DNA of 64,000 bases from ZC4RG30 sp963777735 (GCA_963777735.1 CAVZRQ010000008.1:1674001-1738000); one strand, 5' to 3'. Counted from the first letter of the stretch, positions 9,999 to 17,660 are shown. The notes: generated from the letters alone by a model not told the origin. Program-made: numbers and translations.

Positions 9999-10310
9999 TC
10001 AGCCCTCTTTGATCTTCAGCTGGTTGTCGACCGACTTGACACCCTTCACGGCGCGGGTCAGTTCAGTCGCCTTGTTGCGCTCCACTGTCGATGAAGCCCA
10101 GCCCGTGAGTTTCACCTTGCCGTTCATCACGTCCACATTGACGTCCAGACCATCCACTTTCTTGGAGTCGAGCAGTTCGGCCTTGATCTGAGTCGTGAGA
10201 GCTACGTCATCGACGTACTCGCCGGCGGTGGATTCTCCACGCAACACGTTGCAGCCACCGATACCGGCAGCCAGCACGCAGGCCACGAGTACTTTCGCGA
10301 GGTTGTTCAT
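9999..10310 (-). CDS. BON-domain lipoprotein (OsmY-like, single BON)
   Basis: A 103-aa lipoprotein with a signal peptide ending GIGGC (Cys20), followed by one BON domain (about residues 33-101, ending VKSVDNQLKIKEG). BON domains bind phospholipid membranes and occur in osmotic-shock proteins such as OsmY, so a periplasmic envelope-stress role is inferred. ATG 10310 is preferred over 10316 because GGAG then sits at a normal 8-nt distance. It shares the 10311-10541 intergenic region, with its dyad operators, with the divergent DUF1328/YqjD operon. It ends at a strong terminator, so it is monocistronic. Confidence 0.88.
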   Translation of the reverse strand: MNNLAKVLVACVLAAGIGGCNVLRGESTAGEYVDDVALTTQIKAELLDSKKVDGLDVNVDVMNGKVKLTGWASSTVERNKATELTRAVKGVKSVDNQLKIKEG

Positions 10311-10406
10311 TGTCATTGCTCCATTCTTGAAACTCTCCCCGGATGGGGCATGGCGCATGTTGCAACCCACGCAACGCAGGGATCAGCGGCGGCGGCCAGA
10401 TACGCG

Positions 10407-10452
10407 TGTAGGACGAAGCCTTCTGTTGTCCACGCGTGGGCAGAATCCTACA
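10407..10452. promoter_or_regulatory. Two copies of the shared 7-4-7 dyad operator
   Basis: Site A (10407-10424) reads TGTAGGA-CGAA-GCCTTCT, with a perfect left half. Site B (10435-10452) reads CGTGGGC-AGAA-TCCTACA, with a perfect right half. Both follow the 7-4-7 layout of the perfect dyad at 12661-12678. A 10-bp palindrome CCACGCGTGG lies at 10430-10439. The position between two divergent stress transcription units suggests joint control of the BON gene and the DUF1328-SOD operon. The rest of 10311-10541 shows no coding potential. Confidence 0.6.
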
Positions 10453-10541
10453 GAGAGTCCGAAGCCGAACCTACGGCACCCGCAGTGCTGGCGCGGCATT
10501 CTGGCCCTCAGCAGCCGGGCCGTCCGGCAAGCGGAGGATCC

Positions 10542-10706
10542 ATGCTTCACTACGCCGTTGTTTTCTTTGTCATAGCGCTGATAGCCGCCCTGTTCGGATT
10601 CACCGGACTTGCTGCAGGTGCCGCCGGCATTGCAAAGGTCCTGTTCATCGTTTTCCTGGTCATCGCTATCGCGACATTCATTTTTGGCCGTACACGCAGA
10701 GGGTAA
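10542..10706 (+). CDS. DUF1328 small membrane protein (YtjA-like)
   Basis: A 54-aa protein made of two hydrophobic helices (residues 2-25 and 29-48) split by a glycine/alanine-rich turn (FTGLAAGAAGIAK), ending in a basic tail. This is the DUF1328/YtjA pattern; the molecular role is unknown, but the family is commonly found with general stress genes. The start is set by GGAGGA five bases before ATG 10542. It is the first gene of a tight five-gene operon: only 4 bp separate its stop from the YqjD-like gene. Location is probably the inner membrane. Confidence 0.85.
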   Translation: MLHYAVVFFVIALIAALFGFTGLAAGAAGIAKVLFIVFLVIAIATFIFGRTRRG

Positions 10707-10710
10707 TCAC

Positions 10711-11052
10711 ATGGCAACTACAGCAGAGACATTCTCGAACATTTCCGATCAGGTTGACGATGTCGTCGAGAAGAAGAGCAGCCAGTTGGGCAAGTTCCTC
10801 GACGATGTGGAGGATCTGCTCCGCCACGTGACACCGATCGAGGATTCCACCATCTCGCGTGCACGTGAGCGTGTGGAATCTTCCATCCATTCGGTGCGCA
10901 ACACAGCCGGACGTAGCGTTCATCAGGCCCTGGAGAGCACCAAGGCTGCTGCCAAGAAGACAGACAACTTCGTGCACGAAAGCCCGTGGACCGCCATTGG
11001 CATTGCCGCTGTTGCGGGGCTGGTGATCGCCTCCGTCATCAGGAACAAGTAG
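10711..11052 (+). CDS. DUF883/YqjD-family membrane-anchored protein
   Basis: A 113-aa protein with a long amphipathic, charged N-terminal helix region (residues 1-85) and a C-terminal membrane anchor (PWTAIGIAAVAGLVIASVI) followed by a short RNK tail. E. coli YqjD/ElaB/YgaM of this family bind ribosomes at the membrane in stationary phase under RpoS. A similar ribosome- or membrane-related stress role is inferred. Its order with YqjE-like and YqjK-like genes matches the E. coli yqjDEK operon. The ATG at 10711 fits family length; the upstream in-frame extension is not protein-like. Confidence 0.88.
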   Translation: MATTAETFSNISDQVDDVVEKKSSQLGKFLDDVEDLLRHVTPIEDSTISRARERVESSIHSVRNTAGRSVHQALESTKAAAKKTDNFVHESPWTAIGIAAVAGLVIASVIRNK

Positions 11053-11054
11053 CC

Positions 11055-11417
11055 ATGCAGTTGCCGGGCCTGGCGCAGGTTGCCGTCCGGCACCTGGGTT
11101 CGTACGTCGAACTCATGGGGCAGGCCGCGTGCGAATACCGGTCTGCATTCCTCCGGCGTGCAATGCTTGCCGCCGGAGCCCTGCTCATGGGAACCGCCAC
11201 CCTCGCCGCGGCCTGGACAACGGGCCTGGCGTTGCTGTGGGACACCCCGTGGCGCCTCACCTACTGCTTCGTTTCGGTCGCGCTGTGCGTCGTCGCCACC
11301 GCAGTACTTGGCGCGCTTGCGAGCCGGCGTTCCGAGCCAGGGCCGCACCTCACGACACTGCGTGATGAAGCCACCCAGGATCTGGCTCTGCTGCAGGAAT
11401 GGCGGAGAACCGCATGA
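11055..11417 (+). CDS. YqjE-like membrane protein (phage-holin-family fold)
   Basis: A 120-aa protein with a short amphipathic start, two transmembrane helices (about residues 38-60 and 70-91) and a charged C-terminus ending LALLQEWRRTA. The layout, and the place between YqjD-like and YqjK-like genes, match E. coli YqjE (DUF1469, holin superfamily III). The function is unknown. The gene starts two bases after the stop of the YqjD-like gene and overlaps the next gene by ATGA, so it is surely co-transcribed and translationally coupled. Confidence 0.82.
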   Translation: MQLPGLAQVAVRHLGSYVELMGQAACEYRSAFLRRAMLAAGALLMGTATLAAAWTTGLALLWDTPWRLTYCFVSVALCVVATAVLGALASRRSEPGPHLTTLRDEATQDLALLQEWRRTA

Positions 11418-11674
11418 GCAACACACTGGGCACCACCAGAAGACAGCTGCGCAACTATCTCATCCCCGCATCGCGGGGTTCCGGCGATGGCCAGGATGAC
11501 GTGGACCACTTCCCGCGCAGCAAGCTGATGCGTTTTGCAGTCAATCCCCGCAATCGGAGCGTTCTGCTGCTCGCGGGATCCATCCTGGGTGTGGTCGCGA
11601 CCCGGGTGGTCGGCACTGGCAAGGTCGGCATGGTTGCGGGGCTTGCCCGCTCACTCCTTAAGCGCAATCGTTAA
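11414..11674 (+). CDS. YqjK-like small protein
   Basis: An 86-aa protein with a basic N-terminal half and one hydrophobic segment (about residues 46-65, LLLAGSILGVVATRVVG) followed by a second weakly hydrophobic stretch and a basic tail. Assignment to the YqjK position rests mainly on operon order after YqjD- and YqjE-like genes; the sequence itself is not diagnostic. The start ATG 11414 overlaps the previous stop (ATGA) and has GGAG eight bases upstream. The function is unknown. Confidence 0.7.
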   Translation: MSNTLGTTRRQLRNYLIPASRGSGDGQDDVDHFPRSKLMRFAVNPRNRSVLLLAGSILGVVATRVVGTGKVGMVAGLARSLLKRNR

Positions 11675-11690
11675 CCTTGAGGTGCATGGC

Positions 11691-12281
11691 ATGAAAGAGT
11701 TCAAACTGCGACCGTTCGGAGAACTCTCCGCGGCCGCGATCGAGGCACATCTGGGCCTCTACAAGGGCTATGTCGAGCAGACAGACAGCGTCCTCAAATA
11801 CCTCCGCAGCGCGCCAGTTCCCCAACCCGCCGACGCAGCGCTGACACCCCGCGAGACTCTGTCCCGCAGGCTGTCATTCGAACGCAACGGCGCGCGCCTG
11901 CACGAGCTGTTCTTCGAACAATTCGAGGAGTCAGGCGGCAGCGAAGCTGGCACATTCCCGACCGCCGTGTCGCAATGCTTCGGTTCATTCCAGGCCTGGA
12001 AGGAAGATATCCTCGAGCTCGGCAAGACTCGCGGGCCAGGCTGGATCCTTACCTGCTTCGATGCGGAGCGGGATCAGATCGAGAACTACTGGGTCGATCT
12101 GCACGAGCTGGGCACACCCGCAGACGGAGCCATACTCTACGTGGTCGATCTGTGGGAGCACGCCTACTGGTCCGATTACGGCGCGAAGGGCCGCGAGCGC
12201 TACATGAAAGACCTGCTGGCGCACAGCAACTGGCAGATAGCCGGCAACCGTTACCGTCAGGCTCAGACGCGAAGTTCCTGA
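11691..12281 (+). CDS. Divergent Fe/Mn superoxide dismutase-family protein
   Basis: A 196-aa cytosolic protein of the Fe/Mn SOD fold. Aligned with E. coli SodB, all four metal ligands are present: His20 (AIEAHLGLY), His71 (NGARLHELFF), Asp153 and His157 (VVDLWEHAYW). The second-shell histidine of the HxxxH segment is absent (the loop is HLGLYKGYV and one residue shorter), so the active-site environment differs from a true SOD. Superoxide dismutation is possible but not assured; metal binding is likely. It is the last gene of the DUF1328-YqjD-YqjE-YqjK operon, 16 bp after the YqjK-like gene, with GAGG upstream of ATG 11691. Confidence 0.85.
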   Translation: MKEFKLRPFGELSAAAIEAHLGLYKGYVEQTDSVLKYLRSAPVPQPADAALTPRETLSRRLSFERNGARLHELFFEQFEESGGSEAGTFPTAVSQCFGSFQAWKEDILELGKTRGPGWILTCFDAERDQIENYWVDLHELGTPADGAILYVVDLWEHAYWSDYGAKGRERYMKDLLAHSNWQIAGNRYRQAQTRSS

Positions 12282-12341
12282 CGGCCCTGTCCGCGACCCG
12301 CCAGCAAGCAGCGTGGCGGGGCCGGGCAGAAGATACAGCGG

Positions 12342-12560
12342 CTACTTGGTAGCCTTCTCGACTTCCTTGCGCGCGTCATCGACGGCGTCATCCAGCTTGG
12401 CCGAAACCGGTTCCTTGCCATCGTTCTTGATGGTGGAGACCGCTTCGTCCACTTCCTCTCCCATCTGCTCGAGCGGGCCTTTCTTCTCGCAGGCTGCGAG
12501 ACCCAGGCCCATCAGCACGGCGACCAGTGCGACGCACGAGCGCTTGCTTGTATTTGTCAT
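12342..12560 (-). CDS. Small stress-type lipoprotein, 72 aa
   Basis: The signal peptide ends with the lipobox GLAAC (Cys24), followed by a short, highly charged, lysine/glutamate-rich helix of about 48 residues (VDDARKEVEKATK end). No known enzyme domain is present; the length and composition resemble small amphipathic envelope lipoproteins. GAGGAG lies eight bases before ATG 12560. It is divergent from the response regulator and shares with it the two tandem dyad operators at 12643-12678. It converges on the SOD-like gene; the 60-bp gap holds a short G/C stem (12297-12303 with 12314-12320) without a T-run. Confidence 0.8.
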   Translation of the reverse strand: MTNTSKRSCVALVAVLMGLGLAACEKKGPLEQMGEEVDEAVSTIKNDGKEPVSAKLDDAVDDARKEVEKATK

Positions 12561-12642
12561 TTTTTGATTCTCCTCGAATTCAACACCGCGCCAGACTGCC
12601 AGTTCTGCGCTGCGCTGAGGCCCATCTGCCGCCTACAGCGCG

Positions 12643-12678
12643 TGTAGGTGCATTCCTATGTGTAGGATTGTTCCTACA
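12643..12678. promoter_or_regulatory. Tandem 18-bp dyad operators upstream of the response regulator
   Basis: Site 2 (12661-12678) is a perfect dyad, TGTAGGA-TTGT-TCCTACA. Site 1 (12643-12660), directly abutting it, is TGTAGGT-GCAT-TCCTATG. A further half-site GCCTACA lies at 12631-12637. The 7-4-7 layout suits a dimeric helix-turn-helix protein; the adjacent NarL/FixJ-type regulator is the natural candidate, giving autoregulation plus control of the divergent lipoprotein gene. Confidence 0.72.
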
Positions 12679-12737
12679 CCGCGTCCGGAATTGCCACCGA
12701 GGAACTTCCGGCGCGCAGCGCGTACTCTATTGCGTAT

Positions 12738-13370
12738 ATGGCACACATACTGATAGTCGACGATCATGCCGTGGTTCGCGCCGGTCTGCGGCAGTACCTG
12801 CTCGATGACCCGCGCATCACCAAGGTCGACGAAGCGGACTCCGGCGCGCTGGCGATGGAAATGATGCGTCGCGCCCGCTATGACCTGCTGGTGCTCGACA
12901 TCAACATGCCTGGCCGCAGCGGCCTCGACATCCTGCGCAATGTGACCAGCGCACATCCTGAAACGCGGGTATTGATTGTCAGTGGCTACCCCGAGCGCCA
13001 GTACGCCGTGAACGTGCTCAAGAGCGGTGCCAGCGGTTATATCTCCAAGGAAAGCGCGCCGGAAGAACTGCTGAAAGCCGTGCACACGGTGCTGGCCGGC
13101 CGCCGCTACGTGAGCGCGACACTGGCCGAACAGCTGGTTTCCGATCTTGACGTGGACAACGAAAAACCCATGCACTCCAGCCTTTCCGAGCGCGAGTTCC
13201 AGATCTTCTGCAAGCTGGCCACCGGCAAGGCTGTTTCGGAGATCGCGCAGGAGCTGTGCCTCAGCGTCAAGACCGTCAGCACCTACCGCAGCAGGGTTCT
13301 CGAGAAGATGAATTTCGTCTCGAATGCAGACATCACCACCTACGCCCTGCGCAACGGGCTGATGCAGTGA
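12738..13370 (+). CDS. NarL/FixJ-type response regulator (receiver + LuxR HTH)
   Basis: A 210-aa cytosolic DNA-binding regulator. The receiver domain spans residues 1-120, with acidic pocket Asp8/Asp9, phosphoacceptor Asp54 (LVLDINMPG), a serine in the switch position (IVSGYP) and the conserved lysine (YISKES). A LuxR-type helix-turn-helix lies at about 145-205 (LSEREFQIFCKLATGKAVSEIAQELCLSVKT region). No SD precedes ATG 12738. A TACTCT box at 12723-12728 lies only 9 bp upstream, so the mRNA may be leaderless. GGAACTT at 12701-12707 resembles an ECF-sigma -35, but no convincing matching -10 is seen. It overlaps the stand-alone receiver gene, and the cognate kinase is probably the convergent HisKA_3 kinase. 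Confidence 0.93.
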   Translation: MAHILIVDDHAVVRAGLRQYLLDDPRITKVDEADSGALAMEMMRRARYDLLVLDINMPGRSGLDILRNVTSAHPETRVLIVSGYPERQYAVNVLKSGASGYISKESAPEELLKAVHTVLAGRRYVSATLAEQLVSDLDVDNEKPMHSSLSEREFQIFCKLATGKAVSEIAQELCLSVKTVSTYRSRVLEKMNFVSNADITTYALRNGLMQ

Positions 13371-13729
13371 AGAACGTGCTGCTCGTTGAAGATTCGGAGC
13401 GTATAGCAGCACGCGTGCGGGACCTGATCATGGACAACCCCGAAATTCACCTGCTCGATACCGTGCGCGACCAGCAGGCAGCCATCGATGCCGTCCACCG
13501 TTCCGACGTGGACGTCATGATCCTGGACCTGCAGCTTGCCGTGGGCACCGGGTTCGGCGTGCTCGAAGCGCTGGGCTCCCAGCGCCCGAAAACCATCGTC
13601 ATGACCAACTATGCCCTGCCCCAATACCGTGAACTGGCCCGGCGGCATGGCGTGGAGTACTTTCTCGACAAGTCCGTGGATTTCGAGCGCTTGCCGGAGA
13701 TTCTCGATGATCTCTGCCGCGCTGATTGA
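13367..13729 (+). CDS. Stand-alone receiver-domain protein
   Basis: 120 aa, a receiver domain only: acidic pair Glu8/Asp9, phosphoacceptor Asp54 (VMILDLQL), threonine in VMTNY and lysine in FLDKS. There is no output domain. Such proteins act as phosphate sinks, shuttles or allosteric partners. The GTG start at 13367 overlaps the TGA of the response-regulator gene, so the two are translationally coupled. It converges on the sensor kinase gene 12 bp away. It probably competes for, or relays, phosphate from the same kinase; this is inferred from context. Confidence 0.88.
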   Translation: MKNVLLVEDSERIAARVRDLIMDNPEIHLLDTVRDQQAAIDAVHRSDVDVMILDLQLAVGTGFGVLEALGSQRPKTIVMTNYALPQYRELARRHGVEYFLDKSVDFERLPEILDDLCRAD

Positions 13730-13741
13730 GCGCCGCCCTGC

Positions 13742-15112
13742 CTAACGCGAGTTGCTCGCGACGGGAAACCGGATCGTCGTGACCGTGCCGCGGATCGCGC
13801 CCGGGCCGATTTCAACGCTGCCGCGAATCGCCTGCATGCGGAATTTCATCTGCTTGAGCCCATGCGATCCGGAGCGCGCGGTTGCACCCGGTGGCAAACC
13901 CACTCCATTGTCCTGCACCGTGATCGTCGCCTGGTCGCCCTGCACCTCCATCGTCAGCCGCACTTCGCTGGCCTGGGCGTGTTTGAGGATGTTGGAAAGG
14001 GCCTCCTGAACGGTGCGGAACACGGCGATGGCCGCTTCGCTGTTGAGTTCGGGTTCTTCCTCGGGCAGGTGCGCAATCAATTTGATGTTGCCCTGCTGGC
14101 AACTCTGCTCCGCTTGCCAGCGCAGCGCGACCACCAGGCCCATGTTGTCCAGCAGGGTCGGGCGCAGCTCTTCAATCACGCGCCGCTTCAGATCGACGCC
14201 CGCCTTCAGGCCGGCATCGATGCGAGCCCAGCGCTCTTCGGCGGCCGCGTCCGGCAACTGCACCCTGCGCCGCAGCTGCGAGAAGTCCATGCGCATCGAT
14301 ACCAGCAGACCACCCAACTCGTCATGCAGCTCGCGGGCCAGAGCCGATTTCTCGACTTCGGAGATGCGCAGCATGTGTTCCGACAGATCCCGCAGCTCGG
14401 CGGTCCGGAGTGACACCTCGTGCTCCAGTTCCCGGGTGGCTTCATCCCGCCGCTTGATCTCGCGGGTCGCGAGCAATCCAACCGCAAGCAGCAGCAGCAG
14501 CGTGAACCCCGTCGACAGTACGTTGATCAGGCTGTTGACCCGAAGCTCCGTGTCCCACTTTTCGATTCCGGCCCTGATCCGCTCTGCCTCCCGATCCCGC
14601 AGCAAAGCAATATTGGCGCGAATCTGCTGCATGACCTGCATGCCCACATCACTCTTGACCAGCCCCAGGGCGGTCTTGTTCGCGCCCGCTTCCAGCAGGC
14701 CGATCGTCCGGTCCATCTCGACATACTTGGATTGCAGCATGGCGCGGATTTCCTCCAGCACCGGCACTTCCAGTTGATCGCGCACCTGGTACCTTGCGAT
14801 GAGGTCGGCCAGCACTTGTTCCGCGGCCATGCGCCCGGCGGCATAGGGCTCCAGGTATTCGCGTTCACCGGTCAGCAGATAGCCGCGTTGCGCACTCTCT
14901 GAATCCAGGCTGGATTGAATGAGTTCGCTGAGCTGACGCAACCGGTCGTCGCGGTCGCGAATGACGAGACTCAGCTCCCGGGTGTAGGCACGGCGCGCCT
15001 CCGCGACGAAATACACCGACACCACCAGCCCGATGGCAGCCAGCATGGGGATCAGCACATAGCGGCGATCAAAGCCGCTTCGCAGCAGGGTTCTCATTTG
15101 TCTGAGTATCAC
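13742..15112 (-). CDS. CHASE3 sensor histidine kinase (HisKA_3/HATPase)
   Basis: A 456-aa inner-membrane kinase. TM1 (about residues 18-37) is followed by a helical periplasmic CHASE3-type domain (SESAQRGYLLTGEREYLEPY signature), TM2 (about 193-215) and a coiled coil. A HisKA_3 dimerisation domain follows with the phospho-accepting His263 (ALARELHDELGG), then a HATPase_c domain with the N box (EALSNILKHA) and G box (DNGVGLPPG). DesK/NarX-type kinases of this class pair with NarL/FixJ regulators, fitting the convergent regulator at 12738. The signal sensed is unknown. ATG 15112 is used; no clear SD is visible. Confidence 0.92.
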   Translation of the reverse strand: MILRQMRTLLRSGFDRRYVLIPMLAAIGLVVSVYFVAEARRAYTRELSLVIRDRDDRLRQLSELIQSSLDSESAQRGYLLTGEREYLEPYAAGRMAAEQVLADLIARYQVRDQLEVPVLEEIRAMLQSKYVEMDRTIGLLEAGANKTALGLVKSDVGMQVMQQIRANIALLRDREAERIRAGIEKWDTELRVNSLINVLSTGFTLLLLLAVGLLATREIKRRDEATRELEHEVSLRTAELRDLSEHMLRISEVEKSALARELHDELGGLLVSMRMDFSQLRRRVQLPDAAAEERWARIDAGLKAGVDLKRRVIEELRPTLLDNMGLVVALRWQAEQSCQQGNIKLIAHLPEEEPELNSEAAIAVFRTVQEALSNILKHAQASEVRLTMEVQGDQATITVQDNGVGLPPGATARSGSHGLKQMKFRMQAIRGSVEIGPGAIRGTVTTIRFPVASNSR

Positions 15113-15176
15113 CCAATCGGCGAGCAGAAGAACGGCCAGGAAAGGGGGCGGCTCGCGCCCCTTCCCCGTCTCGGCA

Positions 15177-16241
15177 TCATATGCCGGTCGGTGCTTCCAT
15201 CGTCACGTCGCGCACCTGGTCCGACATGCCCTGCTCCCAGGTGCTCCAGCCGGAATTCATGCCATAGGGCGAACGCTGCAGGAAGGCATCGATCTTGGTG
15301 ATCAGGCCCTTCTCGATCTTGAAGATCTCGGCGATCTGCCAGGTATGCGGCTGCACCGGGCCCGAAGCCACCTCGCGACCGTCCGGGGCCTTGAAGCGAC
15401 GCGTCTCGCCACCCGAGTGATCGAAGAAGGCGAAGGCAAACACGATGCCGCGCTCCTGGTCCACCGCCACGAAGCGACGATCGCGGATGCGGTTCACGAA
15501 GGCCAGCAGGCCGGACTGGAACTGTTCCAGGCAGGTCCACTGCCCGGAATAGGTGGTGGCCGTTTTCGGATCGGGTCGCGTCTGGCCGGGAGGCGTCGGG
15601 GCGCTGGTCGACTGCCCGCCGTTTTCGTGACGGATGCACTCCGCGCCAAACGGGTAATCCCCCTTGCCGTCATTCTTCTGCATGCCGGTGAAGTACTTGT
15701 TGCCCTGCGTGATGAGATCCGAGCGCGACATGCGTTCGTTCACTGGCACGGCCTGCAGGTATTTCGGATGCGTGGCCATCGCATCCACGCGCTTGTAGGT
15801 GCGGTTGAAAGCATCGCCGGTTTCGTTGGGGAAGCGGAACACGATCTGCTCCACCTCGGTGATCTGCCGGTTCTGCACGCGCAGGCGCAGCGAGATCAGC
15901 GAGCCATTGAAATTGGCCGGCTCCCGGTGATCTTCCTGGATGGTGCCAAGGAAGGTGACTGAGCCAGCCGGCACGTCGGTCACGAACACGCGGTACTTGC
16001 CCTTGCCCTTCATCGTGTTCCAGAGCCCGTCGCCGATCAGCAGGCGCTGGCCATCCTCGGTGAACTTCACGGCGGGCGCGATCGGCACCTGCGAAGGATT
16101 ATTGGCTATCACCGCATCGAGGTAGCGATCGACAAAACCTTCCAGGCAGCTGCGGTCGCAGGCCGGCTGGGCCGCAAAAGCCGAATGGAAACCAGCCAGC
16201 GACAACGCGCCGACCACCAATGCTGCACGGATCATTTTCAC
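15177..16241 (-). CDS. Secreted protein with NTF2/SnoaL-like features, function unknown
   Basis: About 354 aa with a signal peptide cut after HSAFA. The mature protein seems to contain two related halves of NTF2/SnoaL-like character: CDRSCLEGFVDRYLDAV near the start and a later C-LEQF segment, each followed by strands, ending with FKIEKGLITKIDAFLQ. Two or three cysteines near the start could form disulfides. The GTG at 16241 (SD AGGGGG six bases upstream) and ATG 16235 both fit. It is divergent from the 16453 lipoprotein and shares the dyad operator at 16320-16337. A G/C hairpin at 15138-15167 follows the stop but lacks a T-run. The family is not recognised with certainty. Confidence 0.72.
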   Translation of the reverse strand: MKMIRAALVVGALSLAGFHSAFAAQPACDRSCLEGFVDRYLDAVIANNPSQVPIAPAVKFTEDGQRLLIGDGLWNTMKGKGKYRVFVTDVPAGSVTFLGTIQEDHREPANFNGSLISLRLRVQNRQITEVEQIVFRFPNETGDAFNRTYKRVDAMATHPKYLQAVPVNERMSRSDLITQGNKYFTGMQKNDGKGDYPFGAECIRHENGGQSTSAPTPPGQTRPDPKTATTYSGQWTCLEQFQSGLLAFVNRIRDRRFVAVDQERGIVFAFAFFDHSGGETRRFKAPDGREVASGPVQPHTWQIAEIFKIEKGLITKIDAFLQRSPYGMNSGWSTWEQGMSDQVRDVTMEAPTGI

Positions 16242-16319
16242 GTCGGCCCCCTTCTTGTTGTCGTCTCTCGCGCCAGGCGCGTCATTCTGCCCCATCTCCT
16301 GTCCCCGGTCGACGACACG

Positions 16320-16337
16320 CGTAGGAAGCCTCCTATC
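16320..16337. promoter_or_regulatory. Third-locus copy of the 18-bp dyad operator
   Basis: CGTAGGA-AGCC-TCCTATC has the same 7-4-7 architecture as the perfect dyad at 12661-12678, matching 6/7 in the left half and 5/7 in the right half. It lies between the divergent genes starting at 16241 (minus) and 16453 (plus). This links the 16453 lipoprotein to the same putative regulon as the genes at 10.3-12.7 kb. Confidence 0.6.
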
Positions 16338-16452
16338 TCGCCATCCGGCAGCCACCGGCTCCGCGCACCGCGCAGCGGCGAGCAGACTCCAGACCATGCC
16401 TGGCGCTGATTGCCTCGCAGGGAACAGACATTCAACGCACTGGAGAAAGAAC

Positions 16453-16899
16453 ATGATGGATCTCAAGAAACCACTGGCAGTCGCTCTGATTGGCTCACTG
16501 TTTGCGTTGGCGGCCTGCGACAAGCGCGAAACCGCCGCGGAAGTGAACAGCGACGTGGCCGATGCACAGGCAGCCAAGGCCGAGAACGTCGGTGACGCAC
16601 TGCAGGACCAGGCCGAGGTTGCAGCCAGCACCGCTGGCGACTCCGGCTCTGCTGATCCGGATGATCGCGGTGATGCGATCGAACAGCGCGCCGAAGAAGC
16701 CTATAACGTGGAACTCGCCCGTGTGGAGGGCGACATGAAGATCGCCAAGCAGGCTTGCGATGCATTGCCAGTCAGCGCGCAGGCTGCCTGCAACACCAAG
16801 GCTGAGAGCACTTATGACGTTGCCAAGGCCAAGGCCAAGGCTACGCTCGACATGGAAGAAGCCCGCGGCGACGCCGTGCAGAAGCTCGACAACAAGTAA
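16453..16899 (+). CDS. Alanine/aspartate-rich lipoprotein, 148 aa
   Basis: The signal peptide ends at the lipobox ALAAC (Cys22). The rest is hydrophilic, Ala/Asp/Glu/Lys-rich and predicted helical, with two cysteines (in KQACDAL and QAACNTK) that may pair. The composition resembles periplasmic stress lipoproteins; no enzyme motif is seen. GGAGA precedes ATG 16453 by seven bases. A dyad operator lies about 115 bp upstream. It converges on the Crp/Fnr gene 11 bp away. Confidence 0.8.
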   Translation: MMDLKKPLAVALIGSLFALAACDKRETAAEVNSDVADAQAAKAENVGDALQDQAEVAASTAGDSGSADPDDRGDAIEQRAEEAYNVELARVEGDMKIAKQACDALPVSAQAACNTKAESTYDVAKAKAKATLDMEEARGDAVQKLDNK

Positions 16900-16910
16900 G
16901 AAACAGCCGG

Positions 16911-17660
16911 CTACATCAGCGGTCGACCACGCAGTGGCACCGTGAAGTAGTCGGCTAACTGTTTCAGGGACTCCGGTTTGCCAATCGTGAGCCGAGAGTC
17001 CTTGATCTTGAATGCCCCCTGACGCGACAGCTTCCCGAGCGTCTTGTTGGTGTGCACCAGCGAGAGTCCCAGTGCATCGGCCATGTGCTGCTGACTCACC
17101 GGAAACGGCACTGTGCCTTGCGCATCCTTCAAGCCTACGGATTCGGCACGCTTGAACAGGTGGATGATCAGCATCGCGATCCGTTGCGCGGCAGTGCGCT
17201 GCCCCACGGATACCAGGTTTTCGTCGACGATCAGCTCTTCATGCGCCGCGATCCAGGTGATGTCGTAGCTCAACGTCGGATGATTGCGATACAGGTCCCA
17301 CAGGCGTTCAGAGGGAAACCTGCAGAAGCGCGCGTCGGAAAGGATTTCGACGCCATTGCTCGAATGCGCGCCCAGTTTCTCCTGCAGCCCGATGAAATCC
17401 CCAGGCAGCAGGAAATTCAGTATCTGGCGATTGCCGTTGCTGAGTGTGCGATAACGAAATGCCCATCCCTGCAGCAACGTATAGAGCTCACCCGAACTCA
17501 CGCCTTCCCTGACGAGCAGATTGCCGGCTTTCAGCGACACCTCGCCGTGCTTGAAGTGCTGTATGAAACTGATTTCCTCGGCTGTGTTCGGGGAGAACGT
17601 ACCCAGCTTGCGCAACGGGCATTCCGCGCAGACAACCTCTCCGGGCTCAGCCGCAGGCAT
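16911..17660 (-). CDS. Crp/Fnr-family transcriptional regulator
   Basis: 249 aa. A cyclic-nucleotide-binding-type beta-roll (residues ~35-150) is joined by a long helix to a winged HTH (~165-235; SQQHMADALGLSLVHTNKTL). The N-terminus has a CxxC pair (Cys11, Cys14), as in FNR-like proteins, but not the full four-cysteine set of a 4Fe-4S FNR. It is therefore not a classical oxygen-sensing FNR; redox sensing through the pair is possible. A TTGAC-N4-GTCAT site at 17696-17709, just upstream, suggests autoregulation and control of the divergent BLUF gene. Confidence 0.88.
   Translation of the reverse strand: MPAAEPGEVVCAECPLRKLGTFSPNTAEEISFIQHFKHGEVSLKAGNLLVREGVSSGELYTLLQGWAFRYRTLSNGNRQILNFLLPGDFIGLQEKLGAHSSNGVEILSDARFCRFPSERLWDLYRNHPTLSYDITWIAAHEELIVDENLVSVGQRTAAQRIAMLIIHLFKRAESVGLKDAQGTVPFPVSQQHMADALGLSLVHTNKTLGKLSRQGAFKIKDSRLTIGKPESLKQLADYFTVPLRGRPLM

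Noticed and set aside
12701..12728. An ECF-sigma promoter for the response regulator (GGAACTT at 12701-12707)
   Set aside because: The -35 looks good, but no convincing -10 sits at the right distance; TACTCT at 12723 could equally be a housekeeping -10.
16911..17660. A true oxygen-sensing FNR with a 4Fe-4S cluster
   Set aside because: Only the CxxC pair at the N-terminus is present; the four-cysteine arrangement is incomplete.
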